Shown here: in pieces, positions 44,420-53,612 of the stretch
How the letters are laid out: each line of letters starts with the position of its first letter
How positions within the stretch are numbered: the stretch's first letter is position 1
Assembly (NCBI GenBank): GCA_913056495.1
Contig: CAJXMO010000011.1
Location: 93,847-157,846, forward strand
From: an uncultured Alteromonadaceae bacterium
Lineage (GTDB): Bacteria > Pseudomonadota > Gammaproteobacteria > Enterobacterales > Alteromonadaceae
Length of the DNA: 64,000 nucleotides
Reading direction: 5' to 3'
Translations under genes and position numbers: made by a program
Notes under the pieces: generated by a model
What the model was told of the DNA's origin: nothing
What the model saw: only the letters and a program-made list of their open reading frames with translations
Databases searched by the model: none

Positions 44420-45439
44420 ATGTTCACTGCTTTAACTACTAATATCATTATTTTTATGATTGCTGCTTTAACTATCATTATTGCTGGCAGCCGTTTAGCT
44501 AAACAGGCTGATATACTGGCTGATCACTCAGGCTTGGGCGAAGCATTATTTGGTGTCGTTTTGCTTGCAGGTGTTACATCGTTACCTGACTTTGCTTCCA
44601 CATTAAGCGCTGCGTTTGATTCGCGTCCGGATTTAGCAATGAGTAATGTGATGGGCAGTATGGCGGCTAATTTGGTTTTTTTAGGCGTGGCAGACATTGT
44701 TTATCGCAGAGCTAATCTTGAACACGCATCGGCATCCCCGGTCAACCTGATGTTGGCCGGCTTGCTCATTGTATTATTAACTTTGCCCCTAATTGCGGTT
44801 TTTACACCCATAGTGCCGCATTGGCATTTTCACCCGGTTACACCACTTATTTTAGGGGCTTACTTATTTGGTCTACATTTGGTGCATAGAACACGAGCTC
44901 AACCTATGTGGTTTCCACGTAAAACCCGTCAGACAGTTGATGATATACCTGAAAAGCATAAAAAATATGCACCGGGTCGAGTCTGGTTTGGTTTTATTAG
45001 TATGGCTGTCATGACGGGATTTGCCGGTTGGTTCTTAATGGAAGCGGCTAAGGCAATAGGCCATCATACCGGCTTATCAGATACGTTAGTGGGTGGTTTA
45101 TTAACGGCTTTATCTACCTCAACACCCGAGCTGGTCACCACTATTGCGGCAATTCGCATTGGCGCATTGACGTTGGCTGTCAGTAATATTTTTGGTACTA
45201 ACTGTTTTAATATGCTGGTGGTTGCAACAGCTGATTTAGGTTACAGAAATGGATCTATTTATCATGATATGTCTCAGATGCAAATGATTTGGGGTCTGGT
45301 GAACATACTAATGACCGCCATTTTGTTGCTTGGCTTAGTCAAACGGGAACCTTATGGCATAGGTAGAATTGGTTTTGAAAGTGCAGCCATTTTAGTGATT
45401 TATATATTGACCTTAACCGTTATAGTCACCACTGGCTAA
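44420..45439 (+). CDS. Cation/Ca2+ exchanger family (CaCA) membrane protein
   Basis: A protein of 339 residues with about ten membrane segments in two homologous halves. Each carries an alpha-repeat: GLGEALFGVVLLAGVTSLPDFASTLSA in the first half and GLSDTLVGGLLTALSTSTPELVTTI in the second, cited to locate ~residues 38-65 and ~218-245. The T-S-x-P-[ED] motif lies in both. Such proteins exchange Na+ or H+ for Ca2+ or related ions across the inner membrane. Asp, not Glu, follows the first TSLP, so ion specificity may deviate. The ATG at 44420 is preferred over an upstream in-frame start. Confidence 0.85.
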   Translation: MFTALTTNIIIFMIAALTIIIAGSRLAKQADILADHSGLGEALFGVVLLAGVTSLPDFASTLSAAFDSRPDLAMSNVMGSMAANLVFLGVADIVYRRANLEHASASPVNLMLAGLLIVLLTLPLIAVFTPIVPHWHFHPVTPLILGAYLFGLHLVHRTRAQPMWFPRKTRQTVDDIPEKHKKYAPGRVWFGFISMAVMTGFAGWFLMEAAKAIGHHTGLSDTLVGGLLTALSTSTPELVTTIAAIRIGALTLAVSNIFGTNCFNMLVVATADLGYRNGSIYHDMSQMQMIWGLVNILMTAILLLGLVKREPYGIGRIGFESAAILVIYILTLTVIVTTG

Positions 45440-45455
45440 CTTTATTTTCCAGCAT

Positions 45456-45475
45456 ATAAAAAAGGGCCCGCAGGC
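45456..45475 (-). terminator. Intrinsic terminator for the sulA-like gene
   Basis: Read on the minus strand, the stem GGGCC-TGCG-GGCCC is followed by TTTTTTATAT. It lies about 90 bases after the stop of the sulA-like gene and close to the end of the convergent exchanger gene. Confidence 0.75.
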
Positions 45476-45566
45476 CCAAGGGTGTTAAGACTTTTCTGGG
45501 TTACTTTTCTTTTATTCATTGAGCTTGATGGATTAATCTAAAACGCTGGCGTGCATATTTAAAAAA

Positions 45567-45995
45567 TTAAGCCACTTTAATGTCAGGAGCCTGTTTTTGT
45601 TTAGTGTCTGTTTGCAGTGTCGGTTTAACCATAACACAAGCTGCTCTTGATTCTGCTGCTGTAAAAATAATTTCTTCCCGCTGAATTTTATCCAGTGTTT
45701 CAAACCAGGAAACAACAGCACAACACTTTCCAAGCTTTAGCGCTTTTTGAGTAATCTTGGCCACATCATCCCCTTGATGGGTATGAATAACCAGCATTCT
45801 GTTTAACTGTATACCTGCCTGAGCTAATAACTGTTTACTTGGCATGCGTTTAGGCGCAACCACACATAACCAGCGATTGGCTTCCTGAAGCCTTGCAATT
45901 CCAGTCCAAAAACGTAACTCAAATTCATTAGTGATTGAGTTTGTTGAAAAAAAACGAGTTTTATTTACAGCATCAGTCAATATATAGGTATTCAT
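45567..45995 (-). CDS. sulA: SulA-like SOS cell-division inhibitor
   Basis: A protein of 142 residues. The central part RWLCVVAPKRMPSKQLLAQAGIQLNRMLVIHTH (cited to locate ~residues 42-74) and KALKLGKCCAVVSWF match the SulA pattern of a core strand, WxxxAP or TPxx, and a VVIGWL-like strand. SulA binds FtsZ and blocks division during DNA damage; it is normally degraded by Lon. Two LexA-type boxes lie 25 and 44 bases upstream of the start, which supports SOS control. The C-terminal tail is polar and probably disordered. In many relatives lexA stands beside sulA, but not here. Confidence 0.85.
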   Translation of the reverse strand: MNTYILTDAVNKTRFFSTNSITNEFELRFWTGIARLQEANRWLCVVAPKRMPSKQLLAQAGIQLNRMLVIHTHQGDDVAKITQKALKLGKCCAVVSWFETLDKIQREEIIFTAAESRAACVMVKPTLQTDTKQKQAPDIKVA

Positions 45996-46019
45996 AATTT
46001 ATAATCCATACAGTGTTGT

Positions 46020-46054
46020 GTGTATGGATATACAGTAACTGTTGTTTTATACAG
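46020..46054 (-). promoter_or_regulatory. Two tandem LexA (SOS) boxes upstream of sulA
   Basis: The distal box at 46039-46054 reads CTGTTGTTTTATACAG, a perfect CTGT-N8-ACAG. The proximal one at 46020-46035 reads GTGTATGGATATACAG, with one mismatch to the same pattern. Their separation of 19 bp fits cooperative LexA binding. They cover the expected promoter of the sulA-like gene. Confidence 0.85.
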
Positions 46055-46091
46055 TGTCAACTGTGTAGATAAAAAAAGTGCAAAAAAAGTA

Positions 46092-46110
46092 CAGTTTAAT
46101 TTTTAAACTG
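46092..46110. repeat. Short perfect inverted repeat before the glutamate dehydrogenase gene
   Basis: CAGTTTAA-TTT-TTAAACTG, with 8-bp perfect arms, stands in the 284-base divergent gap between sulA and the large dehydrogenase. It resembles in style the longer CAGTTTTATTTCA repeat before the porin. It may be an operator, but nothing proves it. The rest of the gap contains only the LexA boxes. Confidence 0.45.
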
Positions 46111-46278
46111 AATGTGCGCTTTTCATCGAAATCGGCTCTGATTATTTTTCCATCATTCAAATTTGAATAAGCTTATTTAAAGATAAAAAACTTAATATTT
46201 TCTTAAAGTTAATCTAACCTTAAAGGGTTAAATATTTAACCTGATGAGAGGTTTATTCTCAGCCAAAGGTGGAGCTCA

Positions 46279-49200
46279 ATGGAACAGATACACAAAAGCC
46301 AGTCAGTTTTGCTGGAAAATGTCGATAAATTAATTAAAGCCAAACTAAATACTGAGCAAGCTGAGTTAATCAGCCAGTTTGCCGGATTAATGTACCGGGA
46401 TATTGCTTCAGAAGATCTGATAAACCGCAATGACAGCGATTTATACGGGGCGGTAATGAGCCTGTGGCAAACTTTATCTGCAACAGGTGAGCCAGGGAAT
46501 AATCAGACTGACGAAACAGCAAATACGCAAATTCGGGTTTACAATCCTGAGTTGAGTCAACATGGCTGGCAGAGTAATCATACCATTGTAGAGATAGTCA
46601 CTAATGACCAGCCTTTTTTAGTTGACTCGATTCGAATGGCTCTAAATCGTTTAGGGATTACGGCACACTGGATTTTATATCAGTCAATTAGTGTAAGGCG
46701 GGATAAATCTCGTCAGATTACCGCCCTTAATCCAACCCGAAAACAAGGTTTAGTCGATACCTATACCGTATTTTCAATTGAGATAGATCGTCAGTCCGAC
46801 CAGAAAATTATTGAAAAAGTTAAAGCTCAAATTAGCAATGTTATTGCACAGGTCAATCTGGCGGTTATTGACTGGCAAGCGATGACTAAACGCTGTGATT
46901 TTGTCACTGAGCAAATAAAGTTAATGCCGGATAATATCGTTGAGCCACATCAAAAACAGGAAGCTTTGGCATACCTTCAATGGCTCAGCAATGACAAATT
47001 TACTTTTTTAGGATATCGCGAATACAAATTAGATGCGGTTGAAGGCGGATATAGGTTAAGCCGCAAACTCGATACCAGTTTAGGCTTAATGAAAAATAGC
47101 GCTGGTGAAAATAGCCGTATGTTATCCAGTCTGCCTGTGAATGCGAGAGCAGAAGCCTTAACCCGAAATCTGATGATATTAACTAAAACCAATGCCCTAT
47201 CGGATGTTCACCGCTCAGCACATCTAGATTATGTCGGTATTAAACAATTTGATAAAACCGGTAAGGTTATTGGCGAGCATAGATTTATCGGTTTATATTC
47301 GTCCGACTTTTATAATGACAGTGCATTTGATATTCCACTGATTAAAGACAAGGTTAACCGGGTATTAGAGCAAACCGGATTTAAACCTCACACACATGCC
47401 TACAAAGCGGTTTTAAATATTCTGGAAACTTATCCCAGAGAAGAATTGCTGCACGCCAGAGAAGCCGAAATCAAACAAATTAGTCTCGGGGTGATGCAAA
47501 TGCAGGAGCGGGGCATCGCCCGATTATTTGTCCGCAAAGACATTTTTGGTCGCTATTTTTCCTGTATGGCTTATGTACCCAGAGACAGATACACCACCCA
47601 GCTTCGTATAGATACGCAAAACCTGTTTAAACAATACTTTGCTTCTAAACGACCCGTTGAGTTTTATACCTATTTATCGGAATCGCCGCTTGCGCGAACT
47701 CATTATATGGTCAGAGTTGAAGATAATAGTTTTGATATCAATGAGTTTGATTTGCAGATGAATATGATTGAGCTTACCAAATCATGGGAAGATAAACTTG
47801 AACGCAGCCTGCTCGCTCAGTATGGCGAAGAAACAGGCAAAGCCATAGCCCGTAAATACGAACATGCGTTTTCAAGAAGTTATAAAGAAAATGAGTTGCC
47901 GAATACGGCTCTGGTTGATATAGAAAAGCTGGAAAGTTTAAGCGAGAAACGACCGCTTAGCATGATTTTATATCGACCACAGGAAACAGAACAAAGCAGC
48001 AATCAAATCAGGCTTAAATTATTTCATCGAGAAAAACCGATTTATCTATCGGACGTTTTACCTATTCTGGAAAATTTTGGTTTAAGAATTATTGATGAGC
48101 GTCCTTATAAAATCAGTAGTAAACAGGATGATAAAATTCAGATTAATTGGATCCTAGATTTTTCAATGTCTATGCAGATTGACCAAAGCTCTGATTTTTC
48201 GCATACCCGGGAGCTTTTCCAGCAAGCTTTTTATGCGGTTTGGGAAGGTGACCTAGAAGATGACAGTTTTAATAATCTGGTTTTACAGGCTGGCATTTCC
48301 GGACGCGACATTTCAATTTTGCGGGCGTATGCTAAATATATGCGTCAAATCGGCAGTAGTTTTAGCCAGAGCTATATTGAATATACGTTTTCCAGTTATC
48401 CGCATTTAGCAACCCAGTTAATCGATTTGTTTAGCTTAAGGTTTTCACCGGATAAAAAGTTCAGTGAACAAAAGCAGGAAAAGCTGCTGGATAATATTAA
48501 TCACGGATTAGACTCGGTTGCTAATCTGGATGATGATCGAATTATTCGTCGTTTTGTGGATATGATTTTGGCGAGCAAGCGCACGAATTTTTATCAGTGC
48601 CTGGAATCAGGGCAGTTTAAAAATTATATTTCATTTAAGTTGGTGCCTGAACTGATTCCCGAAATCCCTAAACCTGTGCCTAAGTTCGAAATTTTTGTTT
48701 ATTCGCCTGAAGTTGAAGGTGTGCATCTTCGCGGTGGAAAAGTCGCTCGAGGTGGACTGCGCTGGTCTGACAGACGAGAAGATTTCAGAACAGAAATATT
48801 AGGCTTGGTTAAAGCCCAGCAAGTTAAAAATACGGTAATCGTACCGGTGGGGGCAAAGGGCGGCTTTGTCTGTAAAAAATCGGCGGGTGTTAAATCTAAA
48901 GCAGAATTTCTGGCAATGGGGAAACACTGCTACCGAATTTTTATAAAAGGCCTTTTGGATATCACGGATAATATTGTCAGTGGTGAGCTGGTTTATCCTC
49001 AAAGAACAGTGCGCCACGACGAAGATGACCCTTATTTAGTTGTCGCAGCTGATAAAGGAACTGCTACCTTTTCTGATATAGCAAATGAAATATCCAGCCA
49101 ATATGGGTTTTGGTTAGCCGATGCATTTGCATCCGGTGGCAGTGTCGGTTATGACCATAAAAAAATGGGTATTACAGCAAAGGGGGCCTGGGAATCGGTT

Positions 49201-51156
49201 AAACGACATTTCAGAGAATTGGGCATAAATAGCCAAACAACTGATTTTACCTGTGTCGGTGTAGGCGATATGGCTGGTGATGTATTTGGTAATGGCATGC
49301 TATTGTCAAAACATATCCGTCTTCAGGCTGCATTTAATCATATGCATATTTTTATTGACCCCAATCCGGATGCTCAAAAAACTTATGTCGAGCGTGAACG
49401 TTTGTTTACTGAAGGTCTGGGCTGGGGCGAATATGATCAGAGTTTAATTAGTCTGGGCGGCGGTATTTTTGAGCGTAGTGCTAAGTCGATTAAATTAACC
49501 CCGGAAATTAAAAAACTGATTAATACAGATAAAAACAGTTTACCACCGAATGAATTAATTCATTTAATCCTGCAAATGAAAGCCGATTTATTCTGGAATG
49601 GCGGGATTGGCACTTATATTAAATCCAGCAAAGAGTCTCACGTTGATGTAGGTGACAGAGCCAATGACAGTTTACGTGTTAATGGTAATCAACTCAATTT
49701 TAAAGTCGTTGGCGAAGGTGGAAATTTAGGTTGCACACAACTTGGACGTATTGAGGCGGCTAAAAAAGGCGTCTTAATTGATACTGATTTTATCGACAAT
49801 GTTGGTGGCGTCGACTGTTCCGATAAAGAAGTTAATATCAAAATATTATTGAACGGTTTGGTGGCCGACGGCGAGCTGACAATGAAAAAACGCAATGAGC
49901 TACTTGCTCAAATGACGGATGATGTGGCTCAGATTGTGCTCAAAGACTGTTATCGTCAAACGCACTCATTGTCGATTACTGAGCTTAATATTGCCAGTCA
50001 GTTAAGAGAACAAATTCGGTTTTTACAAGCGCTCGAAAAAGAGGGCTATTTAGACAGGGAGCTTGAATTTTTGCCCAGTGAAGATGAACTATCAGAGCGC
50101 CTGGCAACCGGAAAAGGCCTAACCCGGCCTGAACTTTCAGTCTTGCTTGCATACGGAAAAATGGTATTAAAGGAGAGTCTGAATACGCCTGAGATAACTG
50201 AAAACGAGTTTTTAGCAAATGAGTTGGTTGATTATTTCCCCAAAATATTACAGAAAAAGTATGCCGGTGCGATGCAAAACCACCCGTTGAAGGCGGAAAT
50301 TATAGCAACCCAAATCGCTAATCAATTAATTAATGATATGGGAATGAATTTTGTATACCGGATGACGGAAGAAACCGGGGTCAGTGTGGCTGAAGTGGCT
50401 ATTTGTTATACCTTAGCCAACCAGATTTTTTCGCTGCAGCAACTCTGGCAGTCGATAGAAAAATGGGATAATCAAGTACCTGCGGATGTGCAGTCTGAAG
50501 CTTTATTTCAACTCAGAAGAACCATTCGTCGGGCAACCCGCTGGTTTTTACGTCATCGCAGTAAATCTATGTCGATTGCACAAAGCATTAAATTCTTTAA
50601 ACCTGTATTTAGTGAGATGAGTGAAAATCTCGATAAATATTTATTGGCATCCGAGCATGAAAAATTAATCAAAGCAGCCGAAAAGCTCGAAGAGAAAGGT
50701 GTGGATGGACAATTTTCGAAGAAATTGTCCTACGTCAGCACTTTGTTTTCGGTTATGGATATTGCTCAAGTTGCAGATGAGACAGATCATCCACTCAATT
50801 TGGTCGCGGATGTTTATTACCGAATCAGCGCTAAAATGGAGTTACACTGGTTTTTGGAGCAAATTAATAAACAACCGGTCGCCAATCACTGGCAGGCGCT
50901 CGCTCGTGCAGCCTTTAGAGAAGAAACGGACTGGCAATTAAGATCGCTCGCAGCGGTGGTCATTCGAAATTGCGATAAAAACTGTAATGCGGATGATATT
51001 CTAGCGAAATGGGAAGTGAATAACGCCGATATACTCGAACGTTGGCGTCACATGCTGGCTGATTTCAGAGCAACTCAAAGCCATGAATTTGCAAAATTTT
51101 CAGTTGCACTCAGGGAATTGATGCTGTTAAGCCATCATTGCGATACAATGCAATAA
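46279..51156 (+). CDS. gdhB: NAD-specific glutamate dehydrogenase, large (GDH-180-type) form
   Basis: A protein of 1625 residues of the large bacterial NAD-GDH class. The N-terminal half carries regulatory ACT-like segments (for example TIVEIVTNDQPFLVDSIRMALNRLG at ~95-119). The catalytic core begins near residue 800 with GGKVARGGLRWSDRREDFRTE and VPVGAKGGFVCKK (the substrate lysines). A Rossmann portion follows (CVGVGDMAGDVFGNGML, then VVGEGGNLGCTQLGR). It oxidises glutamate to 2-oxoglutarate and ammonia, the catabolic direction. It stands alone and is 21 bases before pyrD, which may be read by read-through. Confidence 0.97.
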   Translation: MEQIHKSQSVLLENVDKLIKAKLNTEQAELISQFAGLMYRDIASEDLINRNDSDLYGAVMSLWQTLSATGEPGNNQTDETANTQIRVYNPELSQHGWQSNHTIVEIVTNDQPFLVDSIRMALNRLGITAHWILYQSISVRRDKSRQITALNPTRKQGLVDTYTVFSIEIDRQSDQKIIEKVKAQISNVIAQVNLAVIDWQAMTKRCDFVTEQIKLMPDNIVEPHQKQEALAYLQWLSNDKFTFLGYREYKLDAVEGGYRLSRKLDTSLGLMKNSAGENSRMLSSLPVNARAEALTRNLMILTKTNALSDVHRSAHLDYVGIKQFDKTGKVIGEHRFIGLYSSDFYNDSAFDIPLIKDKVNRVLEQTGFKPHTHAYKAVLNILETYPREELLHAREAEIKQISLGVMQMQERGIARLFVRKDIFGRYFSCMAYVPRDRYTTQLRIDTQNLFKQYFASKRPVEFYTYLSESPLARTHYMVRVEDNSFDINEFDLQMNMIELTKSWEDKLERSLLAQYGEETGKAIARKYEHAFSRSYKENELPNTALVDIEKLESLSEKRPLSMILYRPQETEQSSNQIRLKLFHREKPIYLSDVLPILENFGLRIIDERPYKISSKQDDKIQINWILDFSMSMQIDQSSDFSHTRELFQQAFYAVWEGDLEDDSFNNLVLQAGISGRDISILRAYAKYMRQIGSSFSQSYIEYTFSSYPHLATQLIDLFSLRFSPDKKFSEQKQEKLLDNINHGLDSVANLDDDRIIRRFVDMILASKRTNFYQCLESGQFKNYISFKLVPELIPEIPKPVPKFEIFVYSPEVEGVHLRGGKVARGGLRWSDRREDFRTEILGLVKAQQVKNTVIVPVGAKGGFVCKKSAGVKSKAEFLAMGKHCYRIFIKGLLDITDNIVSGELVYPQRTVRHDEDDPYLVVAADKGTATFSDIANEISSQYGFWLADAFASGGSVGYDHKKMGITAKGAWESVKRHFRELGINSQTTDFTCVGVGDMAGDVFGNGMLLSKHIRLQAAFNHMHIFIDPNPDAQKTYVERERLFTEGLGWGEYDQSLISLGGGIFERSAKSIKLTPEIKKLINTDKNSLPPNELIHLILQMKADLFWNGGIGTYIKSSKESHVDVGDRANDSLRVNGNQLNFKVVGEGGNLGCTQLGRIEAAKKGVLIDTDFIDNVGGVDCSDKEVNIKILLNGLVADGELTMKKRNELLAQMTDDVAQIVLKDCYRQTHSLSITELNIASQLREQIRFLQALEKEGYLDRELEFLPSEDELSERLATGKGLTRPELSVLLAYGKMVLKESLNTPEITENEFLANELVDYFPKILQKKYAGAMQNHPLKAEIIATQIANQLINDMGMNFVYRMTEETGVSVAEVAICYTLANQIFSLQQLWQSIEKWDNQVPADVQSEALFQLRRTIRRATRWFLRHRSKSMSIAQSIKFFKPVFSEMSENLDKYLLASEHEKLIKAAEKLEEKGVDGQFSKKLSYVSTLFSVMDIAQVADETDHPLNLVADVYYRISAKMELHWFLEQINKQPVANHWQALARAAFREETDWQLRSLAAVVIRNCDKNCNADDILAKWEVNNADILERWRHMLADFRATQSHEFAKFSVALRELMLLSHHCDTMQ

Positions 51157-51177
51157 AAATTATTTATTGGAATTGCT

Positions 51178-52191
51178 ATGTATCAATTATTACGTTCTTT
51201 TTTGTTCACTCAAGATGCAGAGTGGTCACATGATGTGACAATTAACAGCCTGAAAAAAATGGGCGGAACAGGGTTTGATTGTTTATACAAACAAAATATT
51301 GCCGATAAACCGGTTGAGTTATTAGGGCTGAAATTTCCAAACCCGGTTGGCTTGGCTGCCGGTTTAGATAAAAATGGTGAGTGTATTGATGCGTTTGCAG
51401 CAATGGGGTTCGGTTTTATTGAGGTTGGAACCGTTACACCACGACCACAGCCGGGCAATGACAAACCGCGTTTGTTTAGATTGCCGCCGGCACAAGCCAT
51501 TATTAATCGCATGGGTTTTAATAATAAAGGCGTTGACTATTTGGTTGAGCAGGTAAAAGCGGCCAAATATGACGGTATTTTGGGTATTAATATCGGTAAA
51601 AATAAAGATACGCCTAATGAAGAGGGAAAAAACGATTACCTAACTTGTTTGGACAAAGTGTATGAACATGCAAGTTACGTCACCATCAATATTTCGTCTC
51701 CCAATACACCGGGTCTACGAAACTTACAATATGGGGAAGCGCTGAATGAGTTATTAGGCGCGATTAAACAAAGGCAACTTGAACTGGAGCAGAAGTTTGG
51801 TAAATATGTCCCGGTTCTGGTGAAAATTGCACCGGATATGAGTGAAGAAGAAGTCATTCAGGTAGCTGAAACCCTGATTAACAATGAAATTGACGGTGTG
51901 ATAGCGACCAATACCACCTTAAGCCGTGACAAAGTGGCTCACCTGCCACATGGAAATGAAGCGGGTGGGTTAAGCGGTATGCCGGTTCGGGCTCCTAGTA
52001 CAGAAGTGATTCGTATGTTGAATCAGGCATTAGCCGGTAAATTACCGATTATTGGTGTTGGTGGTATAAATTCTGCTCAAGCCGCTCAGGAGAAAATTGA
52101 TGCCGGCGCCAAATTGGTTCAAATTTATACAGGTTTTATCTACCGAGGCCCGAAATTAGTCAAAGAAATAGCAGAAGGGCTTGAATTATAG
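51178..52191 (+). CDS. pyrD: PyrD, quinone-dependent dihydroorotate dehydrogenase (class 2)
   Basis: A protein of 337 residues, the E. coli length. An N-terminal amphipathic region (~1-40) binds the membrane. The FMN barrel shows AAGLDKNGE, the [12 protein letters not shown] motif with the class-2 catalytic serine, GVIATNTT and [11 protein letters not shown]. It oxidises dihydroorotate with ubiquinone. It is followed after 62 bases by zapC, as in E. coli. Confidence 0.97.
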   Translation: MYQLLRSFLFTQDAEWSHDVTINSLKKMGGTGFDCLYKQNIADKPVELLGLKFPNPVGLAAGLDKNGECIDAFAAMGFGFIEVGTVTPRPQPGNDKPRLFRLPPAQAIINRMGFNNKGVDYLVEQVKAAKYDGILGINIGKNKDTPNEEGKNDYLTCLDKVYEHASYVTINISSPNTPGLRNLQYGEALNELLGAIKQRQLELEQKFGKYVPVLVKIAPDMSEEEVIQVAETLINNEIDGVIATNTTLSRDKVAHLPHGNEAGGLSGMPVRAPSTEVIRMLNQALAGKLPIIGVGGINSAQAAQEKIDAGAKLVQIYTGFIYRGPKLVKEIAEGLEL

Positions 52192-52253
52192 AGCTTTTTT
52201 TGTCATCTTTGAATTGATTGGAAATTTTATAACAATAGGGCAAGTTTTTTATC

Positions 52254-52796
52254 ATGTTACAGGCTAAGGCTGATTGGTATTGGTGTTTTGATGAGCAAAG
52301 CCAAACTCTGCGTTTAAATATGACAGAGTTTGTTTTTGTGACTGCTTGTAAAGCTAAAAAACTGATCCCGGATGCTAAACAGACCCGCCCGTTCAGCATT
52401 GAAGATAATCAGTCTTATTGCGAATTTTATAATCTAGTGACTCAACAGATTGATGTATCTGAAGCCAGTGCGGTGCAAATTGCACTAAATGCACTGGCAC
52501 AGCATCATTTTATACTCGATGAACAACCTAAAAGCTGGTATTTTTTACCGCAGAAAAATCCCAGACAAGATATGTTTGAGCAGGTTGTTATCATTCAAAG
52601 TCAATTTGAAACTGGGCTCTTTCTGGTTTTGGAAGAGGGTAATGACTGCGTTAAGGTCATGTTACTGAGTCAACACCTGCAACTGACAGAAACTAAAACC
52701 ATGCAGCAGTTTGAGATTGTTAAGGTTATGAATAATCGAGTCGCATCATTATCAACCCATCAAAATACTTATACTCATCGGCAAAACCGGGCATAA
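52254..52796 (+). CDS. zapC: ZapC, FtsZ-associated cell-division protein
   Basis: A protein of 180 residues. The start LQAKADWYWCFDEQSQTLRLNM resembles E. coli ZapC (DNWRWYYDEEHDRMMLDL). KSWYFLPQ and the late EIVKVMNNRVASL also match E. coli KSWHFVS and DAIKIMNDRL. ZapC stabilises FtsZ polymers at the ring. The position directly after pyrD is the same as in E. coli and supports the call. Confidence 0.9.
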   Translation: MLQAKADWYWCFDEQSQTLRLNMTEFVFVTACKAKKLIPDAKQTRPFSIEDNQSYCEFYNLVTQQIDVSEASAVQIALNALAQHHFILDEQPKSWYFLPQKNPRQDMFEQVVIIQSQFETGLFLVLEEGNDCVKVMLLSQHLQLTETKTMQQFEIVKVMNNRVASLSTHQNTYTHRQNRA

Positions 52797-52842
52797 TACG
52801 CCTAATTCATTTTATAATTATTCCATCCATTAAGTTTTTCAT

Positions 52843-53598
52843 ATGAATCATTTCGAATTAGAAAGCTATCTCAATACTTTATTAAAACCTGAAAAGATCC
52901 GGGATTTTTGTCCGAACGGATTACAGGTTGAAGGTAAAGAAAGTGTGCAAAAAATAGTAACGGGTGTAACCGCTACACAATTATTGATTGAGCAGGCAAT
53001 TGCCAAGAATGCTGATGCAATATTTGTACACCATGGTTTTTTTTGGAAAAATGAAAACCCCGTGATTAAAGGCATGAAGCAAAAGCGAATAAAAGCCTTG
53101 CTCGATCATAATATTAATTTATATGCGTATCATCTGCCGCTGGATATTCACCCTGAGCTGGGGAACAATGCCCAGTTGGCTGCTTTGTTGGATATTGAAA
53201 TTATCGGTGGCCTTGAATTAGACAATCCAACCAGTATTGCAATGCAGGGGCGGTTATCCAAACCTTGTAAACTGTCTGATTTTGCGCAAAAAGTGGCGCT
53301 CCAATTAAATCGAAAACCACTGGTTGAAAGCGGTGGTGATTTTGATATTAATACAGTGGCCTGGTGTACTGGTGGCGGGCAGTCATTTATTGAGCAAGCC
53401 GCGGCGCAGGGAATTGATTTATTTATCAGCGGTGAAGTCAGTGAACAAACCATTCATACTGCACGTGAAATGGGGATTCATTTTATTGCAGCGGGCCATC
53501 ATGCGACAGAACGCTATGGCGCCAAGGCCGTTGGCAATTATCTTGCAGCTGAGTTAAGCCTGGATGTTGAATTTATTGATATTGATAATCCAGCTTAA
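52843..53598 (+). CDS. Nif3-like dinuclear-metal-centre protein (YbgI family)
   Basis: A protein of 251 residues. The metal-binding motifs VHHGFFWK (~62-69) and GHHATERYG (~215-223) and the N-terminal DFCPNGLQVEG are hallmarks of the Nif3/DUF34 family. Hexameric homologues bind two metals in a toroid, and proposed roles include a GTP-cyclohydrolase-type or NGG1-interacting function, without consensus. It lies 47 bases after zapC and 15 bases before the methyltransferase gene, so the last two may be co-transcribed. Confidence 0.92.
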   Translation: MNHFELESYLNTLLKPEKIRDFCPNGLQVEGKESVQKIVTGVTATQLLIEQAIAKNADAIFVHHGFFWKNENPVIKGMKQKRIKALLDHNINLYAYHLPLDIHPELGNNAQLAALLDIEIIGGLELDNPTSIAMQGRLSKPCKLSDFAQKVALQLNRKPLVESGGDFDINTVAWCTGGGQSFIEQAAAQGIDLFISGEVSEQTIHTAREMGIHFIAAGHHATERYGAKAVGNYLAAELSLDVEFIDIDNPA

Positions 53599-53612
53599 GA
53601 TACGAGTATTGA

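Noticed and set aside
44161..44478. A 105-codon minus-strand frame in the gap before the cation exchanger
   Set aside because: It runs into the exchanger start in antisense, has no ribosome-binding site and no recognisable sequence.
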